Below, one piece after another: positions 42,860-53,960 of a stretch of DNA of 64,000 nt. Made by a program: the position numbers and the translations under genes. Every line of letters starts with the position of its first letter. Position 1 is the stretch's first letter. A model generated the notes under the pieces. The model made no database searches. It saw only the letters and a program-made list of their open reading frames with translations, and was not told the DNA's origin. This stretch comes from Adiantum capillus-veneris (lineage: Eukaryota > Streptophyta > Polypodiopsida > Polypodiales > Pteridaceae), in the NCBI GenBank assembly GCA_014529385.2, contig CM043960.1, forward strand, positions 117,314,043 to 117,378,042, in the 5' to 3' direction.

Positions 42860-44041
42860 TTGGTAGAGTAGTCGGGGCTGGATCACTATTGTAGTGTTCT
42901 TCCCAAATAGTTTCCCAATCTGCCATCAGTGCTGTAATGGCATCCTCCCATTTTCTGGAGCCTTGTGTTTGCTATGACTTTGGGGCAAGAAATAATGGTT
43001 ATTTGGATAGATTACCTTACGCAAGGCAGCTGGCCTCTTCATCACCAATGATGGCCCAAAGTAGGACATGCATTGTGGCTCGATGTTGACAACCCTCCAC
43101 TCATATGACATTGTTAGAGAAAAGCTTCAAACTTAAAATGGTAACAAGAGAGAAGAATGAACATAGCATACTAGAAATCACTCCAAGCCCAGGATAGTTG
43201 TGCATAGTTTACATAAGGATTCCCCTCACAATGGCCTCTCTCCTCTCCTTTGAAAGTGAGAAATCTACAACGGGGATACCTCTCCATAACTGCTCCAACA
43301 CATTGATGAGGGGCTCAAGGTAGACATCAATATTTTCCACCTTGCACTTCCCTTGCCCAAGCGAAGAAAAAAGTATATTTACCTTCTTGGTTGTTTCCCA
43401 TGGTGGAATATTCTAGTTGATGATCACCACATGCCAAGTGCTCCATGAGATGGACTTGGTGCCAAAGGAATTGACATTGTTGCTTGCAAGCCCAAGCCTC
43501 AAGTGTTGAGGCTCTAGCCAAAACTTTGGCCATTGAGTCTCTATGTGTCTCCATGCAGATGAATTGGCAAGGACACGCATCATTCCATCATTTGAGTGAT
43601 GGTTGGCATGCCATGTAAGAAGCTCCATTGTAGATCTACTTTTAAGCATGTGTTGAATGTGAGGGATTAGTGAAAACTGTCTCAATACCTTGTGGGGTAG
43701 GTGCATCCCACTCACTCCGGTCTTGTAGCATGCTTCCCCACACATGGTACATGAGGTAGCATGTGCGTGCTCATTGCAGTATAGTATGCAATCATTGACA
43801 CACATGTGGATGACCTCATACTCCATGCTAGTTCACTGACATACGATATAGCTTACTGGTAATCCGGAGGCATGTGGAACATTTTCCCCATCAAACTACA
43901 ACAAAAAAGAGTATTAATAAAAATGCAAGACCACAAAAAGAAGGGAATGCCATGTACAATAGCCATATATAGAACTTACATAAGGAGTGCATCTACACTT
44001 GCATTGCTCCAACAAAATTTTTCTTGTAAGTTGAGGACCTC
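42860..44041 (-). pseudogene. tnp2: CACTA transposase tnp2, 5' part of split gene
   Basis: Minus-strand Tnp2 exons. An upstream exon piece at 44041-43980 (VLNLQEKFCWSNASVDALL) ends at a donor AT|GTAAGT. An intron ends in TTTTTTGTTGTAG at 43896. The main exon reads MEYEVIHMCVNDCILYCNEH, AHATSCTMCGEACYKTG, LLTWHANHHSNDGMMRVLAN and HLRLGLASNNVNSFGTKSIS. After a frameshift near 43413 it reads NIPPW, then NIDVYLEPLINVLEQLWRGI and AIVRGILM. The next exon has ALRKVIYPNNHYFLPQSHS. These match the family blocks CPNDCILYWKEH, RWHANHRSNDGVMRHPADS and LGLASDGFNPF. The gene continues at 12586 beyond the copia nest; its upstream end is cut by the second gypsy at 44042. Confidence 0.9.
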
Positions 44042-44450
44042 TGTAACAGTCCTAGCAGGTGGGAACTGTCTCTTAGAAGACAAACCAGAGGGAGACAATC
44101 ATATTGGCAATAATTACCACTGGTAGTTACTGCAGTAACTCTGGGGAGCTATAAATAGGACCCGCTACATTGTAATCAGGCTTCTTAGCTGCTTGTAGTT
44201 CGGCTTTAGCATTCTAAGCACTTTTGGGTTTACAAGCTCTTTGTCTCTAGCTTCACTCTGTAATCATTTGAGCTTAAACCCATTATACGCTGTACTAGTT
44301 GTCCTTGAGCTATTAAGATGAATTTGAAAATAATATTTCCAATCTTCTAGTATGTCTCTTGTCTCAGTATACTATTTCAGTCTAGTCAGTTCTCTATTCC
44401 AGTTTCACTAACTGGAGTGACGACATAACCAGTACCTTTAAATTCTAACA
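44042..44450 (+). repeat. Probable 5' LTR of second gypsy
   Basis: Begins TGTAACAGTCC and ends AATTCTAACA, followed by CTGGAATCAGC, a possible but unassigned primer site. CTATAAATAGGA at 44149-44160 is a good TATA box. The left edge coincides with the break in the tnp2 exon. The boundaries are inferred without a partner LTR. Confidence 0.6.
44149..44160 (+). promoter_or_regulatory. TATA box in LTR of second gypsy
   Basis: CTATAAATAGGA, plant consensus, about 110 bp into the LTR. Confidence 0.6.
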
Positions 44451-44570
44451 CTGGAATCAGCTATCTGAAGACATTAGCTCCAATTCCATTTTGGTGATCA
44501 CGGTGGTTAGAGTTCTTTTCTCTTTGATGGAAAACTCTTATCTCCCAGTTAGAATGTTTCAACTGTACTG

Positions 44571-44859
44571 ATGGCGCCCAAAGTCAATCGTGGTCACAAA
44601 AAGTCAACCCGGTTAGGCACTGATTCCAACCACATCGACCCTATTATTGAGGTATCAGAGAGAGAGCCTGATCCTAAGAAGGACCTAGAGAGAAAGACTG
44701 AGGCTCCAGAGGAGCACAGTCATGCTGAAGAGGCCAAGGAATCTTAGCACTCCAGTCATTCCCGGAGGAGAAGGGCTGAGCGGGAAGAATGCAAAACCAG
44801 GAGTTTCTGGTCCACATACAGAGACGTTGGGGCCAAGGACAACAAGGGTAGTCATCACA
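44571..44859 (+). pseudogene. Second gypsy gag, N-terminal part
   Basis: ATG at 44571 opens a basic frame (MAPKVNRGHKKSTRLGTDSN, then HIDPIIEVSEREPDPKKDLE) with one TAG at 44746. It runs up to the insertion point after DNKGSHH. Removing the 44860-52649 insert and one TCACA copy rejoins the frame exactly at 52655, which shows the insert is secondary. Confidence 0.85.
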
Positions 44860-46929
44860 TGTGAGGGCCATACCCATACTCAACCCTACTCACCTCCCTC
44901 CGTCCTCCAAACCGTTCCAAGGAATGACATAGATCTATCTGCAGGTATCCCTCCCGACACTCCCGGTCTATCTCGAATGCCAACCCAAGGGGGTACATCC
45001 CTTCATTCAACGATTCTATCCACTTCTCATAATCAATCTGTCCTTGACACTTTTCGCACCCAAAATCATGGTCCTTAGTCTTTATTCTCTTGATCTTTAA
45101 CTTGAGAATCTACTCTTGCTTTTTTGTTCTCCCTTGGTTCATGGTGATAACCCCTTTTTCTTGACAAGCAGGCACGACAATTATCACTTTCCCCTAAGAA
45201 GATAGATCTTGCAATCCTACCGGGTCTTGCTCGTCCCCGATTACCCCTTTTTATCCCACGTAGTCCTAGCGTTTAACATAACATGTTTAAATCAACATCC
45301 GGCCATCTGACCCTCCGGATCCGCCCACCCATCAAACCATTTCATGAAAATCCCTTCCCGAGGTAGTACTTAACTACTACAAAATCAGGAAGACAGCAGT
45401 CTATCAAACATCATCAGACAACAAGCAACATGCAATCTGTTGCATACCCTCGTTCAGGGAAATTCATCTGGTTGTTCCCACTAGATCTTTATTTAGAAAC
45501 TTTTTAAATTCATTTCTTTTCCTTTATCCGCTATAATTAGCTTATAACTAGTTTCCTAACTAATCATGCAACACATTTAGTTTCAACCAATTCATCTTGC
45601 CTCCCCATTCAGGACCAAGATAATCGGTTACAAGCCATCAAAATGGTAGCACCTTCACAATTTTTTCCAGAATTAAGTGTTTGGGAAAGGCTCATCAAGT
45701 AATTTAATCATTCCTTCCTAAGCATTTTATTTCGAGAGGTATACCACCAGCTAGTGACAGATGCACAGGATAGCCCCGATATTCCTAGCCTTTCCAGTTC
45801 ATTTTTAAGCAGCCAAGTCGAAAAAATTTCCTTAATTAAATTCACATCATCCTCCCTGAGTATGACCTTCTCATCCAACTATTGGCATCAGACCATACCC
45901 GGATTATGGATGTTTTCCAATAAGAAACCGCGGGTACTTCACCCGACCGGGCAAAAATAAAACACACCCATTCATCCCTTATCCCTCGGGCATGAATGAC
46001 ATAGGTAAAACAACTTGCCGATTACACTTCCCTAGCTGAAAAGGGCCAATCTCCGTCAAGTTCCCCAAGAGAATCCTCTCAATGGGCCGGCCTTTCAATC
46101 AATTTGACCCCAAGAAGATCCATCTTGGTTTCCGGCCATTTCCTGACAATCTTCAAAACTCCTAGTTAAATCTATGTTTTGTAATGGGCTACCCCTATCA
46201 CCTCTCAGGATTCCTTTTAAACTCTTAGTTGGTAATTTCCAGGTTCATTCATTTATCAACCTTAATTCCTAGTTTCATTAATTATCTACTAGCCAAGTTT
46301 ATTTAGAAAATACAAGCGAGTTTTTGCCATAGGCATTTGATGGTTAATGTCTCTTCGAAAATGCTCACTTTTTAAGTTTAATCCCCGTTTTGTACGATTC
46401 CCAAGTTTTGCAATCCTTTGCCATCCATGGGGCACCTCCATGGAAGCTTGTAGAGTTTTCGGTTCAAAACAACACGGAGGTCAATTCCGCGAAGTTATCC
46501 CCTATCTCCCCCATCCCGTATTTGCAAACAAACTTGAAATTGACAACTTTAGAATTACTGTTCAATACCAAAAATTGAACTACTTCTGTCGAGCTTAGAC
46601 AACTACTCTTTTCTTATGGTGCCTAGCTTTACATTTAGGAAGCTAGAAGGTCGTCCTATAATTTATGAGTTTTCGAGCTTTTCATTAAAGCTCGCTTTGG
46701 AGATAAATGGGAATCTAGAGATTTTCATTAAAGCTTGGAAGAGAGGATTATAACCATACATTCTTCCTAACGTAAAGAGACATACAAACCCTAAGTTTGA
46801 TTACCATAATGAGACTAAACCTTTCTCTCTTTAATGAGACAAGGTTTCGATGGAAGCTTAACCCTAATCACACAAGGTCACCATGGAAGCTAGACCCCAA
46901 ATTGCAAGCTTGTCTTTCAAAGCTTTTCC
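44860..46929. other. Non-coding part of the 7.8-kb insertion
   Basis: About 2 kb of pyrimidine-leaning sequence. I see no protein motif on either strand. From about 46680, GAAGCTT- and CCCTAA-containing fragments announce the tandem array. Confidence 0.5.
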
Positions 46930-47540
46930 TAAGTGTAAAGTTACCATCAAAGCTTAGCTTAAGGATGCAAATCTACCTTTGAAGCTTAACTTAATGATGT
47001 ATAGATACTCTTAACACTTAACCCTAATTGCAAAGTTACCATTAAAGCTTAAACCTAAAATACAAGGTAGTCACTAAAGCTTACACCTAAGTGCAAAGTT
47101 ACCATTAAACCTTAGCTTAAGAGTGCAAATCTACCTTTGAATCTTAACTTAATGATGCATAGATACTCTCAGCACTTAACCCTAATTGTGAGGTTTTCAT
47201 TGAAGCTTAAACCTAAAATACAAGGTAGTCACTAAATATTACACCTAAGTGCAAAGTTACCATTAAAGCATAGCTTAAGAATGTAGCTCTACCTTTGAAC
47301 CTTAACTTAATGATGCCTAGATACTCTTAGCACTTAATCCTAATTGTGAGATTTTCATTAAAGCTTAAACATAAAATACAAGGTAGTCACTAAAGCTTAC
47401 ACCTAAGTGCAAAGTTACCATTAAAGCTTATCTTAAGAATGCAAGTCTACCTTTGAAATCTAACTTAATGATGCATAAATACCATTAATAATTAACCCTA
47501 TTTCCAAGGTCACCATTGAAGCTTAAACCTAAAATGATGC
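46930..47540. repeat. 158-bp tandem repeat, four copies
   Basis: Units begin TAAGTG[TC]AAAGTTACCAT at 46930, 47088, 47246 and 47404 (exact 158-bp spacing). The last unit decays after about 130 bp. The repeat is rich in AAGCTTA and CCTAA words. Confidence 0.95.
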
Positions 47541-48822
47541 ACATAAACCTTCCTAGTATTAAAACACATGGGTTAATTAATCCTACTAGAAATAAAGATT
47601 ACCTCCTCTAAACAAGAGGGGAGTGGGGTTGAAGTTCTTCTTGAAGAGATGTGAAGCTCAAGGATGAAGGAAAGGGATTTAGGATGAAAAGGAAGGAGAG
47701 AGGAGATTCTTCACAAAATCCTCAAGGGTTTGGCCTTCAAGAGTGTAAAGTTTTCAACCCGTCTATACCAAGGTCGGGATGGGATCCTTGACAGGTCTCT
47801 AGGCTTTATAAAAATCGGGGTCTCTAGACCAAAATAAATCCAAGGAATAAACCTTTGCCATTGACAATGGCTTGGGTCTATAGCCTTAGAAGAAGACCTA
47901 GTCCTGTCTCGCAGTGGAAACGGGATAATATATTAACAATCCCAAAAGTCTTTTGGCCCTATAACTTCCACATATTGGGCTAAGGTATCCCCAACCAACG
48001 CTTTTTTCCCTCTAACAGATGTGAGGGCACAGCCATTGGTGGACTCCTCTCCAAGTGAAGAAGTTTTCTAAACGTTTTAGCGCACAGGGATGGATAGTTA
48101 CCTGACTAATCAGGTCCACCTGTCCATGATTGACAACCTTAGTCAATCCCCACTTACCACCCCGCACTCACACAAGATTCATTTATCTTATTATTACATT
48201 GTTTTAACATTTAAAATAATGGTCTCTTTTAACGCTCCATCACAGTAATTCCTTGAAGACAGCATTGAAAGCATTCTTTTAGAAAACAGACATCTTTAAA
48301 CTTAAGACAGGGTACTGTCAATCAAAACATTGTCCATAATAACCATGACGAGTACTCTTCTTGCCTCAAGACCACCTAAGGGTGAAAAATGGCACCCATT
48401 TCTTATTCAAATCCGGAGTGGATAAACCCCCACCCAAGGTTCCGGGTGCCCATACACCAAACCAGTTGCCCATACAACCGGGCGGCTCCCCTAGGATTAA
48501 AAAAACGATATCCTAACTTATGTAGAAACATCAAGACATGACATGGAGTAGAAACTCAACGTTCATGGGGGTAACCTACTTATCCGTGGCTAGAAAGCCA
48601 ATCATTATCATCAAAATATTCCAAGGAATCGGAGGTGTCTTGAGACAAGCTGTCTTAAGGATGATCAAACATATCTTTCCTAATTCAACCAGTTTTAACC
48701 CAAACAATTCTTTCCTACATTATAAACAAATGCACGTTGGAAGTTACCTTCCGTTTTCAGCCAGTTTATCCTTCTTACGTATGCAAAGCTAACTTATAAA
48801 AGAACTTAAACTAATTAAAGAC
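47541..48822. other. Non-coding part of the 7.8-kb insertion
   Basis: About 1.3 kb without recognisable genes. A TTTATAAAAAT word near 47797 could be a TATA-like element but is unsupported. Confidence 0.45.
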
Positions 48823-49008
48823 TTAATTGAATAATGGGAAACCCACCTGGGATTGATTCGCCATCTGTTGTTGCGCTGGCGCCTGAAGACTCTCCTCCGT
48901 AGGCCTACTACTAGGCCCGGCTTTGTCGTCATACGATACCCTAGTTCGTTTTGGAGCTACGTCCTCATCATCAGATGTAGGATTTTCTCGGGTCCTTTTT
49001 GGTATCAT
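48823..49008 (-). CDS. Probable first exon, gag-like N-terminus
   Basis: ATG at 49008 opens MIPKRTRENPTSDDEDVAPK, then RTRVSYDDKAGPSSRPTEES and LQAPAQQQMANQSQ, followed by a donor-like CAG|GTGGGT at about 48850. The composition (basic PKRTR repeats, acidic patch, Pro/Gln) resembles the first residues of plant gypsy Gag proteins and carries a candidate nuclear signal. Nothing downstream continues it recognisably. Confidence 0.4.
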   Translation of the reverse strand: MIPKRTRENPTSDDEDVAPKRTRVSYDDKAGPSSRPTEESLQAPAQQQMANQSQVGFPLFN

Positions 49009-49589
49009 AACTTCTTATCCTTATAAAAAGGACGTCTAATTATTAGGTAAATAGTTCAAAATCTAGACTTAACCTTTGTATTCAACCGTAACCCATCCAA
49101 GGTTAAATTTATAGTCTTAATTGGTAAATTCTTGACTTAGTAATTTCTTATTTGTCTATATAGGTATGATAACTTTTTCCACCACTTCCCTAAGGTTTTC
49201 TAACATCTCCTAATTTTATTATAATTTTCTATATCTTTTTCTCTAATTTTCCCATTGACTTTTAAGCTAATAATCTACTTATTTTGGGCTTAATATTTAT
49301 TGTAATTAATTTCTCTTAAATATTTCATTTCCTCAACTTGATATCATAGGTTTACACTAACTATAATTTTCCTAAAAACTTTTGACCACAAAGTCTATTT
49401 ATTTTAATTAATCATTCGCTAAAAATAGGACTTTTGGTCAATTATAACTTTCTAACCTCACCAATTAACTATGGTATAATTACCACAAGTAGATAAGGAT
49501 ATTTTTGATCTCTGGTAATTATCTTATTATTTTCCAACTTAGTTATATAATTTCCATCTTCAATTTTCAGCTAAAATTAGGATAATTTT

Positions 49590-51110
49590 GAATTAAATAA
49601 ATACTTCTACTACTTTTTTAACCTGAACATATTTATCACGGCCTTTTTATTATGTAAGCTAACTGTGATAAATAGAATGTAATCATATAGCATGATTTAC
49701 TAATTTCCCCTTTGAAATTTTCACCAAAATTAGTATATTTTGACTTAGATAAAAATCTATACTACTTTTTTAACCTTGGCATAATTATGACGACCTCTTT
49801 ACCCTATAATACAGCTCTGAGAAATATTATGTAATTATATAGCATGATTTACTAATTTCCCTCTTTAGTTTTTAGCAAAAAATAGTGTAATTTGACTTAG
49901 ATAAATATCTATACTACCTTTCTAACCTTAAAATAATTATCACGGCCTTTGTACTTTATAATAAAACTCTGATGAATAGCATGTAATCATATAGCATGAT
50001 TTAATAATTTCTCTCTTTAGTTTTTAGCTAAAAATAGTGTAATTTGACTTAGATAAATATCTATACTACTTTCCTAACCTTGACATAATTATCACGGTCT
50101 CTTTACCCTATATTAGCTCTGATAAATAGCATGTAATCATATAGCATGATTTACTAATTTCCCTCTTTAGTTTTTAGCTAAAAATAGTGTAATTTGACTT
50201 AGATAAATATCTATACTACTTTTCTGACCTTAGCATAATTATCACAGCCTCTTTACCCTATAATATAGCTCTAATAAATAGGATATAATCATATAGCATG
50301 ATTTACTAATTTCCCCCTTTAGTTTTATCCCTTACAATAGCGTAATTCCATTAAGATAATTAGTTAAACTAATTATCTGAGCTTTTCCTAATTATTAGGG
50401 GTTCCTTGATATCCAATTAACCACTGATAAATATATCACAGCAATTGAAATCAATTTACTAATTTCCCCTATTTAAATTTCTCAAAAAATAGAGTAATTC
50501 TATCTAATTAATTATCTGAGCTTCTCTTAATTATCACAGGTTCCTTAACACCCACTTAACCACTGATAAATATATCACAGCAGTTGAAATCAATTTACTA
50601 ATTTCCCCTATTTAAATTTCTCAAAAAATAGAGTAATTTTGCCTGATTCATTAGCTAGATTAATTATCTGAGATTTTTCTAATTATCATGGGTTTTTTAA
50701 CACCCAATTAACCACTGATAAATATATCACAGCAGTTGAAATCAATTTACTAATTTCCCCTATTTAAATTTCTCAAAAACTAGGGTATTTCTACCTAATT
50801 AATTAGCTAGATTAATTATCTAAGCTTATCCTAATTATCACAGGTTTCTTAATACGTAATTAACAATTGATAAATATATCATAGCAATTGAAATCAATTT
50901 ACTAATTTCCCCTATTTAAATTGCTCAAAAAATAGTGTATTTCTCCTAAAATAATTAGCTAGATTACTTTTCTGAGATTCTCCTAATTATCACAGGCTTT
51001 TTAACACCTAATTAACCACTAATAAATATATCACTGAATTTGAAATCAATTTACTAATTTTCCCTATTTAATTTTCTCAAAAAACAGAGTAATTCTGCCT
51101 AATTAATTAG
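49590..51110. repeat. 152-bp tandem repeats, two adjoining subfamilies, about ten copies
   Basis: Subfamily 1 has AGCATGATTTACTAATTTCC at 49689, 49841, 49993, 50143 and 50295. Subfamily 2 has AAATCAATTTACTAATTTCC at 50448, 50587, 50739, 50891 and 51043. Spacing is 152 bp (150 and 139 once each). The two share the TTACTAATTTCC core, so they come from one ancestral unit. The unit is strongly AT-rich. From 49009 to 49589 is non-coding AT-rich sequence. Confidence 0.95.
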
Positions 51111-51475
51111 GAAAATTTCTTAGAAAATTATAGGATAATTTTTTTAGCTTAATGACTGTCTAATGTAACTCTGATAATTACCTCAATTTAATATAATATT
51201 AATTAATATTTTTACCATTAATTCATGTTTAATTTGGCTAATTTCAGCCCTAATATGATAGGATAATTAATTAGCTTAATATTAATAAGATTAATTACAA
51301 TAATCCACAGAGATTAATTAATTAAGAGAGGTTTTATGAACATACATAGGTCTAATCTTTGATTTATTAGCAAAATAGCTTAATCTAACTTTCTAATTAA
51401 GAAGGATTAGACTAAATATCGTTTAGGTTAATCAATTAGAGATTAATCTCTAATGATTTCTACGTAGCGTTCTCT

Positions 51476-51481
<6 letters not shown>

Positions 51482-51546
<65 letters not shown>
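51482..51546. repeat. (GA)n microsatellite
   Basis: About 32 GA units, just downstream (minus strand) of the TATA box at 51596-51587. Confidence 0.97.
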
Positions 51547-51549
<3 letters not shown>

Positions 51550-51586
51550 AGGTTCCGAGTCTGTCCAAAATATGAAGCTAGGGGTC

Positions 51587-51596
51587 CTATTTATAG
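51587..51596 (-). promoter_or_regulatory. TATA box of the 7.8-kb insertion, minus strand
   Basis: CTATAAATAG on the minus strand, followed by GACCCC, closely like the box of the second gypsy LTR. A second candidate (CCTATATAAGCA, minus strand) lies near 52221-52210. Confidence 0.5.
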
Positions 51597-52233
51597 TTTT
51601 CTGGCACTCATAAGCTCTCACCGGCTGAAAAAGGCAAATGCTTGAAGTTCAAGCAGCCCCTAGCAAGTCAAAAAACGCCCTTTGCTGCTAAATGAGTCCC
51701 TGGCAGGTCAGTGATGACCCTCCCATTACCTACCAGCTTTTAAAATATCAATTCTTCTATAATTTGACCTATTTTTGCTTAAATGGGTAAATATCTTGTA
51801 AATATCTGGATAACCTTTAATAAATTCTATGCTTAAATGATTACTCTAACCCTTCAATTTTACCTATTTTACTCAATTCACAGTGTAAACTTCCAGGGGT
51901 CATAACTATGCCAGTTTTTATCGGAATTCAATTCTGAAAATTTCTAGCCGGGGGTTTGTTGTGCTTAAGATTCCAAAAATACCAATATTTGCCATGGTTG
52001 GACAATTCTACATTGCTTTTTCAATAATCATATCAGTTTGATTAAGATTTTTACAACCTTTAAGGTTTCAGAAATGGAAACCTTACAAAGAGAGGGAGAG
52101 AGCAAGAGCAAGGTTTAATGGAAACCTTGATTTACTTAAGCATAATTTTGAGCATGGCAAGTATGCAAGTAGCTTAGCAATATGTGTGTAAAATGACAAA
52201 GGAGAGGGGGTGCTTATATAGGAAATGGTGGGT

Positions 52234-52372
52234 ATTCTCTTCTCAATTCCTATTGGAACCCAATTCTCTTCTCAATTCCTATTGGACCCCAATTCTCTTC
52301 TCAATTGCTATTGGACCCCAATTCTCTTCTTAATTCCTATTGGACCCCAATTTTCTTCTTAATTTCTTATCT
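52234..52372. repeat. 29-bp tandem repeat, nearly five copies
   Basis: ATTCTCTTCTCAATTCCTAT units start at 52234, 52263, 52292, 52321 and 52350 with few changes. Confidence 0.95.
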
Positions 52373-52654
52373 CTTAACTTTATCTTTCAATCAAGTTAGT
52401 CCCTTTCTCCCATTTCTCGATGTAGATCAATTCCCACGTGTTTTTTAACGAAGAAGTATAAAAATAATCTTAATCTTTTTGGATAAATGTAGAGATGATG
52501 TAATTTCTTATCCGAAATATCCTTGTCTTTTCATTCTGGAGTAAAGTCTCATTGTCCGCATGACTTCTTTGTCGGTCTTGCTTTTTCTAAATTATTTTCT
52601 AGGCTGGAAAAGTTCTGAATGGCTCTAGGGTTTAGGGAGGGACCTTACATCACA

Positions 52655-53960
52655 GTTCCAACAGAAAAGTCAGAGAAGAGACGAAAATTGAGACTAAAGA
52701 AGAAATTGATTGGGATGCTGATATAGACCACTACAAGAAGTCTTCACAACGAAGACAGGCTCCCAAGGTCAGAAGAAGCAGAGACGATGCTGACCGACAT
52801 GATTATACTTCTTCATTGAAAATCTCTTTTCCAGTGTTCAAACGAGGGAAGAAAGGTGATCCAGATATTCATCTTCAATCTTTTGAACAATATGCTGAGT
52901 TGAAGAATATTGATATGAAGATGACTGGGGAGAATGTTTTCCTTAGACACACTGAAAGATGCAACAAGGAAATGGTACTACCATTATCTAGCTTGCCAAC
53001 TCAGATTGTATAACAAATTGCTCAAGTCTTTCAGATTGGAATATTCAGACAATAGGGGTGATGAGGACATCCTTTGCGAGCTAGATAAGATAAAACAAGT
53101 GGAATTATCATTTAGAAGCTATGTTGAGAAAATCAAGGAGTTAACTAGGCAGTTTGCAGGAGCCACCATCAGAAAAGAGGTTACGGGCATGGTTTTTAAA
53201 TGGGTTTCGTATTAAGAATCTCAGAGAGCAGGAGGTGCTTGTACCTTCAAAGAAATTTAATGATTTGGTGCAGTAAGCTTTAAGGCTTAAACAACAGGCT
53301 AAGAAGGAGAGAATTCACAAGAAAAGGAGGTCCAGCAGTAGCAGTTCTTCCACTGAGAATTCTGATTCAAGTGAGAACTCCAGTAGCTCTGAAAGCAGCT
53401 CAAAGGGAAAGAGCAAAGATAAGGCCAAGAAGGGGTCTTGGTCTAGAAAGATTGATGAAATGGCCCGACAGATTGCTGAAATCAGCTAAACTAGACAACC
53501 AGTTAAGAGAATGGAAACCTGGTGTTCAAGGTGCAAATCTAAAGATCATGTTTTCAATGAATGTCCACAATGTACTTATTGCAAAGCATATGGTCATTTA
53601 TGGAACAATTGTGGCATTCACATCCATCACTTCAAGAAAGGAAAAGACTTGTCAGTAGTGGCATTTACCAATGATGAACCAGCTAGAGTGGAGGCAACCA
53701 GTGTACCCTAAGAGAAGAAATCAGGTACCAGTGGTACTAGTACTGGACACGGCAGATACCAGGCAGGAACTAGTCAAGGCTGGGTCATGGTAACTTTCAA
53801 AATCAAAGCCTTAATTGTTATGCTTGTGGCAAGTATGGGCATTTTGCAGCTCAGTGTCCAAAAGCACCTAGCACTGCTACAACTGAGGCAAAGGCCCCAG
53901 AGCCAGTTCCAGTACGGGCAGTTATGTGTAGTAAAGGGGTAGTCATTGAGGAAATCCCAG
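52655..53960 (+). pseudogene. Second gypsy gag: capsid-like region and three zinc knuckles
   Basis: In frame with 44571-44859. It reads KEEIDWDADIDHYKKSSQRR, then SLKISFPVFKRGKKGDPDIH, LQSFEQYAELKNIDMKMTGE and, after a shift near 52990, KWYYHYLACQLRLYNKLLKS and FRLEYSDNRGDEDILCELDK. A Ser-rich stretch (near 53330-53410) precedes zinc knuckles CSRCKSKDHVFNEC and CTYCKAYGHLWNNC (53519-53610). A third, CYACGKYGHFAAQC, lies at about 53819-53860. All three keep C-x2-C-x4-H-x4-C. Several stops. Confidence 0.88.

Larger units (their letters stand above)
44860..52649 (-). mobile_element. 7.8-kb non-coding TG...CA insertion (possible giant solo LTR or LARD)
   Basis: On the minus strand it starts TGTAAGGTCCC at 52649 and ends GGCCCTCACA at 44860, flanked by a 5-bp duplication, the signature of integrase-mediated insertion. 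I find no second LTR inside it and no pol. It contains a 29-bp tandem repeat, a minus-strand TATA box, a (GA)n tract, two arrays of 152-bp repeats, one probable exon and an array of 158-bp repeats. A solo LTR would show exactly this end structure, but 7.8 kb would be exceptionally long. A large retrotransposon derivative with unrecognised LTRs is the alternative. Confidence 0.75.
44855..52654. other. Target-site duplication TCACA
   Basis: TCACA at 44855-44859 and 52650-52654 directly outside TG...CA termini. Confidence 0.85.

Noticed and set aside
44451-44470. Primer-binding site of the second gypsy
   Set aside because: CTGGAATCAGC has the expected position and TGG start, but I cannot match it to a tRNA 3' end, so it is only mentioned inside the LTR entry.
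46900-47540. Telomere-like repeats (CCCTAA words)
   Set aside because: The words occur once per 158-bp unit and are not tandem heptamers.
44860-48030. A second LTR of the 7.8-kb insertion, suggested by TGTGAGGGC at both 44860 and 48016
   Set aside because: Sequence after the first nine or so bases does not match, and the implied LTR lengths would be inconsistent.
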